Source: Gammaproteobacteria bacterium (GTDB taxonomy: Bacteria > Pseudomonadota > Gammaproteobacteria > GCA-001735895). Taken from it: a stretch of DNA of 49,083 nucleotides. Below are positions 1 to 7,632 of the stretch, piece after piece. Positions within the stretch are counted from its first letter, which is position 1. Each line of letters starts with the position of its first letter. The notes under the pieces are model-generated. The model ran no database searches. It saw only the letters and a list, made by a program, of their open reading frames with translations, and was not told the DNA's origin. A program made the position numbers and the translations under genes. The stretch is taken from contig JAJDOF010000116.1 of assembly GCA_022340305.1 (NCBI GenBank), positions 1-49,083 of the forward strand. Direction: 5' to 3'.

Positions 1-2
1 TA

Positions 3-79
3 TGGCGTCCCCAAGGGGATTCGAACCCCTGTTACCGCCGTGAAAGGGCGGTGTCCTAGGCCGACTAGACGATGGGGAC
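3..79 (-). tRNA. tRNA-Glu (anticodon TTC), CCA encoded
   Basis: Read on the minus strand this is a full cloverleaf: acceptor GTCCCC pairing with GGGGAC, anticodon arm CCGCC-CTTTCAC-GGCGG with TTC, a T-arm with GGTTCGAATCC, and an encoded CCA (plus positions 3-5). It lies 24 nt downstream of tRNA-Ala and is probably co-transcribed with it from the promoter at 194-222. Confidence 0.97.
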
Positions 80-103
80 ACTAGGGTTTACCAGTAAAAA
101 ACC

Positions 104-179
104 TGGTGGAGCCAGGCGGGATCGAACCGCCGACCTCAACACTGCCAGTGTTGCGCTCTCCCAGCTGAGCTATGGCCCC
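104..179 (-). tRNA. tRNA-Ala (anticodon GGC), CCA encoded
   Basis: The minus strand begins GGGGCCATAGCTCAGC, has anticodon loop CTGGCAG (GGC), a T-loop GGTTCGATCC and an encoded ACCA end at 104-107. The acceptor stem GGGGCC(A) pairs with (T)GGCTCC through a G-U pair. It is the first gene of a two-tRNA transcript with tRNA-Glu. Confidence 0.97.
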
Positions 180-193
180 GTGAGAGAGCGCGT

Positions 194-222
194 ACTTTAA
201 TCAAGCACCTATAGGCTGTCAA
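194..222 (-). promoter_or_regulatory. Sigma-70 promoter of the tRNA-Ala/tRNA-Glu operon
   Basis: On the minus strand a perfect -35 TTGACA (217-222) is followed after exactly 17 nt by TAAAGT (194-199) as -10, then a GC-rich discriminator GCGC just before the tRNA start at 179. A GC-rich discriminator is typical of stringently controlled stable-RNA promoters; that control is inferred. Confidence 0.75.
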
Positions 223-667
223 GCTGTGCGGCGAGGAAAAATGGGGGTTATGCAGGATTTTTATGACGCCCTGTCGTAATCTCGCAAATCGCGGCGAATT
301 AACTCTATAGTCGAAGCCTGATGCCGCGTTTAAAGCCCTGTCAATCGAATGGAAGTTGACCGTGGATAAGCCCGTTAAACAGGAGCATGGAGGCCGGCTG
401 CCAGCCTCTCCCAACGCCGTAGCAGCCGGCAACAGAATTTTGTGGCCGATGTGACGTCGGTTCAGTAATTTTACGGACGGCTGCATTAAACTTGCCGGGC
501 TTGTATTTGGTGGGCACCCTCCCGGCGCTTAATATTGGGTGCTGCTGATTGTAATATCGTTTAAAATCAGTGTATTCGACTATATTGTTATATATATTTA
601 TAGTTTAGTTTGACATGCCGCATATAATAACTGGCCAAAATTAAGGATTTCTTACAGGAATATAAGT
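223..667. other. Intergenic region, no gene recognised
   Basis: About 445 bases between the tRNA promoter and gspC. I see no plausible coding sequence. The last 120 bases are AT-rich with a TATAAT at 623-628 that could be the -10 of the gspC promoter, but no good -35 lies 16-18 nt upstream. A short AGGAA at 656-660 is the probable gspC ribosome binding site. Confidence 0.5.
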
Positions 668-1522
668 TTGACACCGGATTTAATCTTCAGAATATTGGGC
701 GATCGCTGGCTGAAGCTTGCCGTGTTGCTGCTGGTACTGGCGGCGCTCGCACACCAGGTTTCGCTGGTGGTCTGGCAACTGGTTCCATCACCACAAGTAG
801 CGATGGACCAGCAAACCACGCCCCAGGTGCGCGGCACCGGTGCCGCCGATACCGGTTCGAATTTTCAGCAGCAGGCCAATGCGATCAGCCGTGCGTTTCT
901 GTTTGGTAAGGTTGAGGTCGTGCAAAAGGCTGCGGTTGTCGAAGAGACCCCGGAAACCCGGCTCAATTACAAATTGCGCGGCGTTTATTTTTCACCGGAT
1001 GAACGATTGTCGTCGGCCATCGTGGAAACACGTCCCAACGATAGCAAAAGCTATATGCCTGGCCAGGAATTTGCCGATAAGATTTTTCTGGCTGGAATCG
1101 GACAGGACTATATCCTGATCAGCCGCTATGGCAAGCTCGAACGACTCAACCTGGAGAAGCCGGATCCACTGCTCAACCAGAGCAGTGACAGCAGCGATGG
1201 GTCGGGAAATGAGAGTGCCTTGTTGCGTAGCTATAAAAACAGGTACACCAGCAACCCGATGGCCCTGGCAACTCGATTCCAGGCTATTCCAGTACAACAG
1301 GATGGTGAAAATATCGGCTTTAAGCTCAAGGCCTTGAGGGGTGAAAGCCTGTTAGACAAGCTTAACTTTGAACCCGACGACGTATTTACCGCGGTAAATG
1401 GCGTCTCGCTCAAAAATCCCTTTGAAGCCCTGGATGCGCTAAAATCACTGACGACTGCGAGCAGTATTTCGGTTACCTTCATTCGCAATGGTTCCGAGCA
1501 GACGCAGGATTTCGAAATTTAG
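668..1522 (+). CDS. gspC: Type II secretion inner-membrane protein GspC
   Basis: GspC links the inner-membrane T2SS platform to the secretin GspD and helps select substrates. The 284-residue product has a short cytoplasmic N-terminus, one membrane helix at about residues 16-36, a periplasmic homology region around residues 85-150 (RGVYFSPDERLSSAIVE, then DYILISRYGKLERL) and a C-terminal PDZ-like domain from about residue 200, with a GESLLDKLNF turn and the VNGVSL motif. The start is TTG at 668, preceded by AGGAA. It is followed by gspD, as in classical gsp operons, but gspE lies 22 kb away. Confidence 0.93.
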   Translation: MTPDLIFRILGDRWLKLAVLLLVLAALAHQVSLVVWQLVPSPQVAMDQQTTPQVRGTGAADTGSNFQQQANAISRAFLFGKVEVVQKAAVVEETPETRLNYKLRGVYFSPDERLSSAIVETRPNDSKSYMPGQEFADKIFLAGIGQDYILISRYGKLERLNLEKPDPLLNQSSDSSDGSGNESALLRSYKNRYTSNPMALATRFQAIPVQQDGENIGFKLKALRGESLLDKLNFEPDDVFTAVNGVSLKNPFEALDALKSLTTASSISVTFIRNGSEQTQDFEI

Positions 1523-1525
1523 CCT

Positions 1526-1651
1526 ATGAACATGGACTCTCGACAACAACGGGTTCAACGCGACGCATATCAATCGGCGGGGTCTGAAGATCCGGGCCGG
1601 GGTTGCATATTTACTAGTAACGTCATCGAGGTAGACGAGTCGAAACAATGA
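1526..1651 (+). CDS. Possible 41-residue leader ORF between gspC and gspD
   Basis: An ORF of 41 codons starts ATG three bases after the gspC stop and its TGA overlaps the gspD ATG (ATGA at 1648-1651). It fills the gspC-gspD gap exactly. The product (starting MNMDSRQQRVQRDAYQSAG) is polar, with no signal or membrane segment and no family I recognise. No clear Shine-Dalgarno site precedes it. Its likely role, if translated, is coupling gspD translation to gspC; it could equally be a chance ORF. Confidence 0.35.
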   Translation: MNMDSRQQRVQRDAYQSAGSEDPGRGCIFTSNVIEVDESKQ

Positions 1652-3504
1652 AAATAATAAAGTGCACGTTACTATCCCTGGGCCTGCTGTTCACCAGTTT
1701 GCAGGCGTACGCCGAAGAGGTAACTCTGAATTTCAGTGATGCGGATCTGGTCGCGGTGATCAACAGCGTGTCGCAGATTACCGGGAAAAATTTCATTATC
1801 GATCCGCGCGTCAAGGGCAAGGTCACGGTGGTGTCGTCGAAGCCGTTGAACGAGGCCGAGGTCTACAACGTATTCCTGTCGATTTTGCAGGTGCATGGGT
1901 TCGCCACGGTGCCCACCGAAAATGCGATCAAGATCATTCCCGATGCAACGGCCAAGCAGAGCTCGACACCCTTTACCGCGGCAAGCGGCAACCCGGAGGA
2001 TCAACTGATTACCCGGGTGCTGACTATCAACCACATCAATGCGGCGCAACTGGTGCCGATCCTGCGGCCGCTGGTGGCTCAACAGGGGCACCTCGCGGCA
2101 TACCCGACGACCAATGTGTTGATTATTTCCGATCGTGCTTCGAATATTCTGCGCATCGATCGCATCATCGCGCAGATGGATAAGGAGATCGATTCCGATA
2201 TCGAGATTATCAAGCTCAAGCATGCCTTCGCCGCTGAAGTGGTGCGCCTGCTGACCGGTCTGAACCTCACTTCACCCGACCAGAAGGCGCAGGCCGGGGG
2301 TGGGATCAAGATCAATGCCGATGAACGCACCAACAGCGTACTTTTGATCGGCGAACGCACCGAGCGGCTCAAATACCGCGCTATCATTGCCGATCTCGAT
2401 TCGCCGGTTGAGTCGAGCGGTAATACGCACGTTATCTACCTGCGCTACGCTGATGCCAAGAATATTGCCACCATATTGAGCAGCGTCGGCCAGGAAGCGA
2501 TCAAGGCGGAAGCGAAAAACGTCAGCGCGGCCGGTGCCGGGGGCGGGCGTTCCGGTGAAACTGTCAACGTGCAGGCGGATGAGGAATCGAATGCGCTGGT
2601 CATCACTGCACCGGCATCGATATTCCCGTCACTACGCGCGGTCATCCAGCAACTCGACATACCGCGCGCGCAGGTGCACATCGAGGCGATTATCGCCGAA
2701 GTGTCGCTCGATACCTCAAACGAGCTTGGCGTGCAATGGCTGGCGGTCCAGGATGGCAAGGGCGCTTTCTCAACACGTTTCCCCGGGGAGACTACGATCG
2801 AAGATGTCGCCGCGGGCCGCATCCCGGACGGCCTGAGCCTGGGACTGGGCAATATCCAGGACAGTGGCCTCAGTTTCTTGACACTGATTCGCGCACTTTC
2901 CGGCGATGGTGAAACCAACCTGCTGTCGACACCGTCGATTGTTACGCTCGACAACCAGGAAGCCGAGATCATCGTCGGCCAGAACGTACCCTTCGTTACC
3001 GGTGAATCGACCGGCTCGAGTTCCGATACGTCGAATCCGTTTCGTACCATCGAGCGCCAGGACATCGGTATCAGCCTGAAGGTCAAACCACAGATCAATG
3101 AAGGTAACGCGATCACCCTCGAGATCGAGCAGGAGGTTTCCGCAATTGCAGCCAGCTCCGCCGGAGCGGTTGATATCGTCACCACCAAGCGCTCGATCCG
3201 CACCACGGTGCAGCTCGAAGACGAGGAAATGCTGGTGCTGGGTGGTTTGATCGATGATGCTTACATCGACAATGAGCAAAAAGTGCCGTTTCTCGGCGAT
3301 ATTCCTGGTTTGGGCGCGCTGTTTCGTTCCACCAAGACCAGCAAGGTCAAGCGCAATTTGATGGTGTTTATTCGGGCGACTGTCATCAAGGATCCCGACA
3401 AGGCACGCATTATGAGCATGAACAAGTACAACTTCATGCGTGATCTGCAGCTGGAGAGCGTTGGCGAAGAGGCGGTCGGACCGCTGCTGGTTCCTTACGA
3501 GTAA
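1648..3504 (+). CDS. gspD: Type II secretion outer-membrane secretin GspD
   Basis: GspD forms the multimeric outer-membrane channel of the T2SS. The 618-residue product starts with a signal peptide (residues 1-22, cleaved after AYA), followed by the N0 domain (LNFSDADLVAVINSVSQITGKNFIIDPRVKGKV region), three N1-N3 KH-like repeats (about 125-345), with Ser/Gly-rich linkers, and the secretin core from about 350. The core contains NLLSTPSIVTLDNQEAEI, VPFVTGE and the C-terminal VPFLGDIPGLGALF signature. The length is slightly short of the ~650-700 usual for the family. No GspS pilotin gene is visible. Confidence 0.97.
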   Translation: MKIIKCTLLSLGLLFTSLQAYAEEVTLNFSDADLVAVINSVSQITGKNFIIDPRVKGKVTVVSSKPLNEAEVYNVFLSILQVHGFATVPTENAIKIIPDATAKQSSTPFTAASGNPEDQLITRVLTINHINAAQLVPILRPLVAQQGHLAAYPTTNVLIISDRASNILRIDRIIAQMDKEIDSDIEIIKLKHAFAAEVVRLLTGLNLTSPDQKAQAGGGIKINADERTNSVLLIGERTERLKYRAIIADLDSPVESSGNTHVIYLRYADAKNIATILSSVGQEAIKAEAKNVSAAGAGGGRSGETVNVQADEESNALVITAPASIFPSLRAVIQQLDIPRAQVHIEAIIAEVSLDTSNELGVQWLAVQDGKGAFSTRFPGETTIEDVAAGRIPDGLSLGLGNIQDSGLSFLTLIRALSGDGETNLLSTPSIVTLDNQEAEIIVGQNVPFVTGESTGSSSDTSNPFRTIERQDIGISLKVKPQINEGNAITLEIEQEVSAIAASSAGAVDIVTTKRSIRTTVQLEDEEMLVLGGLIDDAYIDNEQKVPFLGDIPGLGALFRSTKTSKVKRNLMVFIRATVIKDPDKARIMSMNKYNFMRDLQLESVGEEAVGPLLVPYE

Positions 3505-3544
3505 TATCCTTACCCTTATTATCAGGGCTATCCTACAAGGTTTT

Positions 3545-3615
3545 GCGTCGGGCGCGCTTTGCCCGAGGCGACGCTGCGGTTAAGTTTTGCCTGGCGGGTA
3601 GCAAGCCCGCGCCAG
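3545..3615 (+). repeat. Two hairpins in the gspD 3' flank
   Basis: Two inverted repeats follow gspD: GCGTCGGGC (3545-3553) with GCCC (3561-3564) and GACGC (3570-3574), then CTGGCGGG (3591-3598) with CCCGCGCCAG (3606-3615). Neither has a T-tract, so they look more like mRNA-stabilising or REP-like structures than a Rho-independent terminator. Confidence 0.4.
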
Positions 3616-3642
3616 TTCACTTTAAACCTGACAAGGAGTGTC

Positions 3643-4488
3643 ATGATGAAGAAAGGAATCGCCCGCATGGGCATTTTCGGTTTATTCCCCCTGTTTGCCA
3701 GTCCGTGTTTCGCATTTTCCGGCGGCAATTTGCCAAACAGCGAAATCATGTTTGATCCGCGCGCAATAGCGGATACCTGGGATGAATGGCCTGAGCTTTA
3801 CAATCCCGGCATTGAACCGCTGAAGCTGCGCGACACCGTCCCCGGGGACGACGGCAGTAATCGCCAGCGATTCGACAGCGATCTGCTGATTTTACCCGGT
3901 GAGTTCCTGTCGCTGGCGCGCAGCACCGATCCCGGTTTCGTGGCGGATTCTGTCTACGACAATCTCACCTCGGCCAACGCTAACGGCGAGTTAGTCCTGC
4001 GCGATGGATCATCGAACTTGGTGCGCTTTGACTACGGCTCCCGGGTTGGGCAGGCGGGGATCTCAAGCGCACTGCAACAATTATCCATGACAGCGTCGAA
4101 CTATCGCCTGACGCCGGCAACACGTAATTCTGGTACAGGTGATCTCGGCGCTCCCGGGCGGTCACCTGGCGTTCTCCAGGCGCCACCGGCGGTGCCGCTG
4201 CCAGCCGCATCCTGGATGTTTATTAGCGGCCTGCTGGCCGTTTCTACGTCGATGGCTATCAAGTCGATCTCATCAACGCCTCCCGTCATCCCCGCCACTG
4301 TAGTCAACCCCATTAATCCTGTCATCCCCGGTACTCCCGTCAACCCTCTTAACACTGTCATCCCCGGTACTGTCGTCAACCCTCTTAACACTGTCATCCC
4401 CGCGCAAGCGGGGATCTCAAAATGGCCCACATTCCCGACCCCAGGCCCAATATTGTCACTCCGAAAAACCGGGGGCCTGCAATCATGA
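3643..4488 (+). CDS. VPLPA-CTERM protein with lamin-tail-like domain and repeat-encoded C-terminal extension
   Basis: Start ATG at 3643 follows AAGGAG (3633-3638); an in-frame ATG is at 3646. Signal peptide: residues 1 to about 25, ending FAFS. The body resembles a lamin-tail (LTD) fold: EWPELYNPG near the start, LVLRDGSSNLVRFDYG, then the closing GDLGAPGRSPG. Next comes a sorting motif VPLPAASWMF with a hydrophobic helix, which is what exosortase XrtD (encoded at 19447) would recognise. Normal VPLPA-CTERM proteins end a few basic residues later. Here the frame continues about 75 residues through 12-residue repeats (VIPGTVVNPLNT) encoded by REP-derived tandem DNA. The extension probably interferes with sorting. 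Exact substrate role unknown. Confidence 0.75.
   Translation: MMKKGIARMGIFGLFPLFASPCFAFSGGNLPNSEIMFDPRAIADTWDEWPELYNPGIEPLKLRDTVPGDDGSNRQRFDSDLLILPGEFLSLARSTDPGFVADSVYDNLTSANANGELVLRDGSSNLVRFDYGSRVGQAGISSALQQLSMTASNYRLTPATRNSGTGDLGAPGRSPGVLQAPPAVPLPAASWMFISGLLAVSTSMAIKSISSTPPVIPATVVNPINPVIPGTPVNPLNTVIPGTVVNPLNTVIPAQAGISKWPTFPTPGPILSLRKTGGLQS
4285..4417 (+). repeat. REP-anchored tandem array, 36-nt period
   Basis: Three 36-nt units start at 4285, 4321 and 4357, each opening GTCATCCCCG; the fourth (4393) continues as a full REP-like palindrome ATCCCCGC-GCAA-GCGGGGAT (4396-4415). Units 2 and 3 are nearly identical (GTACTCCCG versus GTACTGTCG). The array lies inside the coding frame of the upstream VPLPA-CTERM gene and just before the GIY-YIG gene. 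Confidence 0.9.
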
Positions 4489-4799
4489 GTACCCGTCACT
4501 GCACCTACATCCTCGCCAGCAAGCGTAACGGGGCGCTTTACGTGGGCGTAACCGCAGACCTCGTCAATTGCGTGCTCGACCATAAATGCAACCTGGTCGG
4601 CGGCATGACCCGGCAGTATGCGATCAATCAACTGGTCTATTTTGAATGGCTGCAGGACGCGGCCGCGGCACGGCGCCGCGAACAGGAAATTCGGCAACTG
4701 CACCGCATCTGGAAACTGGACCTGATCGAGCAGCAAAACCCGCATTGGCGCGACCTGTACGCGGATATCTCTTCGTCGAGCTGTTATCCCGCGGCCTGA
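4485..4799 (+). CDS. Small GIY-YIG family nuclease
   Basis: A 104-residue single-domain protein of the GIY-YIG superfamily (UvrC N-terminal-like; YhbQ/UPF0213-type). The two motif strands are CTYILASKRNGALYVGVTADL near the start, where Y-I-L and Y-V-G stand for GIY and YIG. They are followed by the helix with R (MTRQYAINQLVYFEW), then ARRREQEIRQL and the C-terminal NPHWRDLY typical of this subfamily. The expected Arg in the VxRVxxH segment is replaced by cysteine (VNCVLDHK), which may weaken catalysis. ATG 4485 is preferred to the in-frame ATG 4422, which lies in the repeat. Its function is unproven. It sits directly downstream of a REP palindrome at 4396-4415. Confidence 0.85.
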   Translation: MSTRHCTYILASKRNGALYVGVTADLVNCVLDHKCNLVGGMTRQYAINQLVYFEWLQDAAAARRREQEIRQLHRIWKLDLIEQQNPHWRDLYADISSSSCYPAA

Positions 4800-4901
4800 T
4801 TCGAATGGTGTGCATCGACAGGATTTAGCTGCATAAATGTGACCGCTGTCGTTGGGAAAGCAGGCATTTGTGTGCTAGCTTAAGTTGTATATCTTCTATT
4901 A

Positions 4902-5981
4902 TTGGTTTCGTCATTGAAAACTGTCATCGTCACCGGCGGAGCGGGCTTTATCGGCTCCGCCGTCATTCGTGATCTCATCGAGAATCGCGACTATCGAGTC
5001 ATCAACTTCGACAAGTTGACTTATGCCGGTAATCTCGAATCGTTGGCCTCGGTTGCCGATCACCCAAACTATCGTTTCGAGCGTGGTGACATCTGTGACC
5101 ACATAGCGGTTAAAAATCTGTTCATCGAGTACCCACCGGATGCAATCATGCACCTGGCGGCCGAGTCGCACGTCGATCGCTCCATCGACGGACCGGACGA
5201 ATTCATCAACACCAACATCGTCGGCACCAGCGTATTGCTCGAGGCCGCACGCAGTTACTGGAAAGGACTGGAAGACCAGACTGCCTTCCGCTTTCATCAC
5301 GTGTCGACGGACGAGGTATACGGCACCCTGGGTGATAGTGGTTTATTTGATGAGCAAAGCCCGTATCAGCCCAACTCGCCTTACTCGGCCAGTAAGGCAG
5401 CCTCCGATCACCTGGTGCGCGCCTGGCACGAAACCTATGGGCTGCCGGTGGTGATTACCAATTGTTCGAATAACTATGGACCCTGTCAGTTTCCCGAGAA
5501 ATTGATTCCGTTGATCATTCAGAATGCCCTGGCAGGCAAGCCGTTGCCGGTGTACGGCAAGGGTGAGCAGGTACGCGACTGGTTGTACGTCGACGATCAT
5601 GCGCGTGCCCTGTGCCTGGTCATGGAAGAGGGTCGGATGGGTGAAACCTATAATATTGGTGGACACAATGAGATGCAGAATATCGAGGTCGTCAAGACCG
5701 TGTGCCGCCTGCTGGATGAACGCATCGCCGAGCATCCTCCCGGTATTAGCGAATTTTCGGAGTTGATTTGTTTCGTCACCGATCGTCCCGGGCATGACCA
5801 GCGCTACGCAATCGATGCCGGCAAGATACACCAGGACCTCGGCTGGAAACCACGTGAGACCTTTGAAAGCGGCATAGCAAAGACCATCGACTGGTATCTC
5901 GCAAATCAGCAGTGGTGCGATCACGTGCGTGATGGCAGCTACCAGGGTGAGCGCCTCGGCCTCGCGGCTGGAGGGGTCTGA
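4902..5981 (+). CDS. rfbB: dTDP-glucose 4,6-dehydratase
   Basis: Second step of dTDP-L-rhamnose synthesis: converts dTDP-glucose to the 4-keto-6-deoxy sugar using bound NAD. Extended SDR enzyme of 359 residues with N-terminal GGAGFIGS, the [15 protein letters not shown] segment, the STDEVYG motif containing the active-site acid residues, and [15 protein letters not shown] carrying the Tyr-xxx-Lys pair. TTG at 4902 is the first start; TTG 4914 would give MKTVIVTGG and is equally plausible. No Shine-Dalgarno site is evident. First gene of rfbBACD; rfbA begins one base after its stop. Confidence 0.96.
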   Translation: MVSSLKTVIVTGGAGFIGSAVIRDLIENRDYRVINFDKLTYAGNLESLASVADHPNYRFERGDICDHIAVKNLFIEYPPDAIMHLAAESHVDRSIDGPDEFINTNIVGTSVLLEAARSYWKGLEDQTAFRFHHVSTDEVYGTLGDSGLFDEQSPYQPNSPYSASKAASDHLVRAWHETYGLPVVITNCSNNYGPCQFPEKLIPLIIQNALAGKPLPVYGKGEQVRDWLYVDDHARALCLVMEEGRMGETYNIGGHNEMQNIEVVKTVCRLLDERIAEHPPGISEFSELICFVTDRPGHDQRYAIDAGKIHQDLGWKPRETFESGIAKTIDWYLANQQWCDHVRDGSYQGERLGLAAGGV

Positions 5982-5982
5982 G

Positions 5983-6858
5983 ATGAAAGGTATTATTCTT
6001 GCCGGTGGCTCCGGAACACGCCTGCACCCGATCACCCTGTGTATCTCCAAGCAATTGATCCCGGTTTACGACAAGCCGATGGTGTATTACCCGTTGAGCA
6101 CGCTGATGCTGGCCGGTATTACCGAAATTTTGCTGATTTCGACGCCGCAGGATACGCCGCGTTTCGAACAATTACTCGGCGATGGCAGCCAATGGGGATT
6201 ACGGCTGAGCTATGCGGTACAGCCGAGCCCGGACGGACTGGCGCAGGCTTTCCTGATCGGCGAGGAGTTTATCGATGGCGACGCCTGCGCGCTGGTGCTT
6301 GGCGATAATATATTCTTTGGACACGATCTGGGTGATTCGCTCCAGCAGGGCGCCAGCGACCCTCAGGGCGCGACTGTGTTCGCCTATCCGGTAACCGATC
6401 CAGAACGCTACGGCGTGGTTGAATTCGACGATTCCGGCCGCGCGATCAGCCTCGAGGAAAAGCCCGCGAAACCGAAATCACGCTATGCCGTGACCGGGTT
6501 ATATTTCTACGATTCCAGCATCGTCGAGGTCGCCAAATCGATCAAGCCCTCGGCGCGCGGCGAACTGGAAATTACCGACGTCAACAAGCATTACCTGGAG
6601 CGGGGCAAACTTAAAGTAGTCAACATGGGGCGCGGTACCGCCTGGCTCGATACTGGAACCCACGAATCGTTACTGGAGGCATCGAGCTTCATCGAGACCC
6701 TGGAAAAACGGCAGGGACTGAAAATTTCCTGTCCCGAGGAAATCGCCTGGCGCCTTGGGCTGATTACCCGGGAACAACTGATCGCACTTGCCGAACCCCT
6801 GATAAAAAGCGGTTATGGTGAGTACCTGTTGCAGATCGTCGATGAACGCATATTCTGA
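5983..6858 (+). CDS. rfbA: Glucose-1-phosphate thymidylyltransferase
   Basis: First step of dTDP-rhamnose synthesis: dTTP plus glucose-1-phosphate gives dTDP-glucose. The 291-residue product has the nucleotidyltransferase loop [11 protein letters not shown] at its N-terminus, [17 protein letters not shown], the metal-binding [20 protein letters not shown] and a final [10 protein letters not shown] typical of RmlA. ATG 5983 sits next to the rfbB TGA with a GAGGGG upstream. An in-frame ATG at 5929 would overlap rfbB and is less likely. Confidence 0.97.
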   Translation: MKGIILAGGSGTRLHPITLCISKQLIPVYDKPMVYYPLSTLMLAGITEILLISTPQDTPRFEQLLGDGSQWGLRLSYAVQPSPDGLAQAFLIGEEFIDGDACALVLGDNIFFGHDLGDSLQQGASDPQGATVFAYPVTDPERYGVVEFDDSGRAISLEEKPAKPKSRYAVTGLYFYDSSIVEVAKSIKPSARGELEITDVNKHYLERGKLKVVNMGRGTAWLDTGTHESLLEASSFIETLEKRQGLKISCPEEIAWRLGLITREQLIALAEPLIKSGYGEYLLQIVDERIF

Positions 6859-6879
6859 ACATTTTGCGCCTCCTGTGAA

Positions 6880-6920
6880 GTCATGCCCGTGCAAGCGGCG
6901 CTCCGACGTATCGGGATCTA
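6880..6920 (+). repeat. REP-like element, type B (nested second palindrome)
   Basis: GTCATGCCCGTGCAAGCGGCG is followed by the inner palindrome TCCGACGTATCGGGA. It matches the copies at 10851, 27937, 35480 and 35786 and the inverted copy at 26168. It lies in the 225-nt gap between rfbA and rfbC. Confidence 0.85.
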
Positions 6921-6989
6921 CCAATAGTGCTACGAATCCGAGACACCCATTCAACAGGGAAGCAATCCGACAATTTGTTCGGGCTGCCT

Positions 6990-7069
6990 CTGCAGCGTCA
7001 TCCCAGCGCAACTCTGCAGCGTCATCCTCGCGAAACTCTGCAGTGTCATCCTCGCGAAAGCGGGGATCT
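6990..7069 (+). repeat. REP-anchored tandem array, 24-nt period
   Basis: Three 24-nt units begin at 6990, 7014 and 7038, each CTGCAGYGTCATCC plus a variable arm. The last unit runs into the closing half CGGGGATCT of the REP palindrome, only 14 nt before the rfbC start codon. The array occupies the place where an rfbC leader and ribosome binding site would be. Confidence 0.9.
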
Positions 7070-7083
7070 ACTAACGGCTTGTT

Positions 7084-7632
7084 ATGAATTTAATCAACAC
7101 GGATATCCCCGACGTCAAGATCATCGAACCCAAAGTGTTCGGTGATGCTCGCGGCTTTTTCTACGAGAGCTTCAACGCCAGGCAATTCCACGATGCGACT
7201 GGCCTCGACAGCGAGTTTGTGCAGGACAATCACTCGAAGTCCGGGCTTGGCGTGCTGCGTGGCCTGCACTACCAGATCGAACAACCACAGGGCAAACTGG
7301 TGCGCGTCGTCAGCGGCTCGGTGTTCGACGTGGCCGTCGATATTCGCCGGTCTTCCGCGACCTTCGGTCGCTGGGTGGGTCAGATCCTGTCAGCTGACAA
7401 TTGTCGGCAGCTGTGGGTTCCGCCCGGTTTCGCTCACGGGTTCGTGGTGCTGGCCGACGAAACCGAGTTCCTTTACAAGACTACCGACTATTATGCGCCT
7501 GAGCATGAACGCTGCATTAGCTGGGATGATCCCGATCTCGCGATCGACTGGCCCAGCGATGGCCTGGACCTGCGTCTATCCGCTAAAGATCAACAGGGCG
7601 TCCCCTTCGCCACAGCCGAGTATTTCTCCTGA
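7084..7632 (+). CDS. rfbC: dTDP-4-dehydrorhamnose 3,5-epimerase
   Basis: Third step of dTDP-rhamnose synthesis, a cupin-fold epimerase of 182 residues (family ~180-185). Recognisable are KVFGDARGFFYESFN, QDNHSKSGLGVLRGLHYQ with the catalytic His, GKLVRVVSGSVFDVAVDIR, WVPPGFAHGF, and YKTTDYYAPEHE with the catalytic Tyr. The ATG at 7084 lacks a clear Shine-Dalgarno site because REP-derived tandem DNA ends 14 nt upstream. The rfbD ATG follows its stop without a gap. Confidence 0.97.
   Translation: MNLINTDIPDVKIIEPKVFGDARGFFYESFNARQFHDATGLDSEFVQDNHSKSGLGVLRGLHYQIEQPQGKLVRVVSGSVFDVAVDIRRSSATFGRWVGQILSADNCRQLWVPPGFAHGFVVLADETEFLYKTTDYYAPEHERCISWDDPDLAIDWPSDGLDLRLSAKDQQGVPFATAEYFS

Noticed and set aside
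136-486. 116-codon minus-strand ORF overlapping tRNA-Ala
   Set aside because: It overlaps a structural RNA gene and its promoter and resembles no protein.
623-628. TATAAT as gspC promoter with TTGACA at 610
   Set aside because: The TTGACA is only 7 nt upstream of TATAAT, so they cannot be one promoter.
4285-4417. CRISPR-like repeat array
   Set aside because: Units are contiguous and in-frame, with no unique spacers and no cas genes; it is a REP-derived tandem array.
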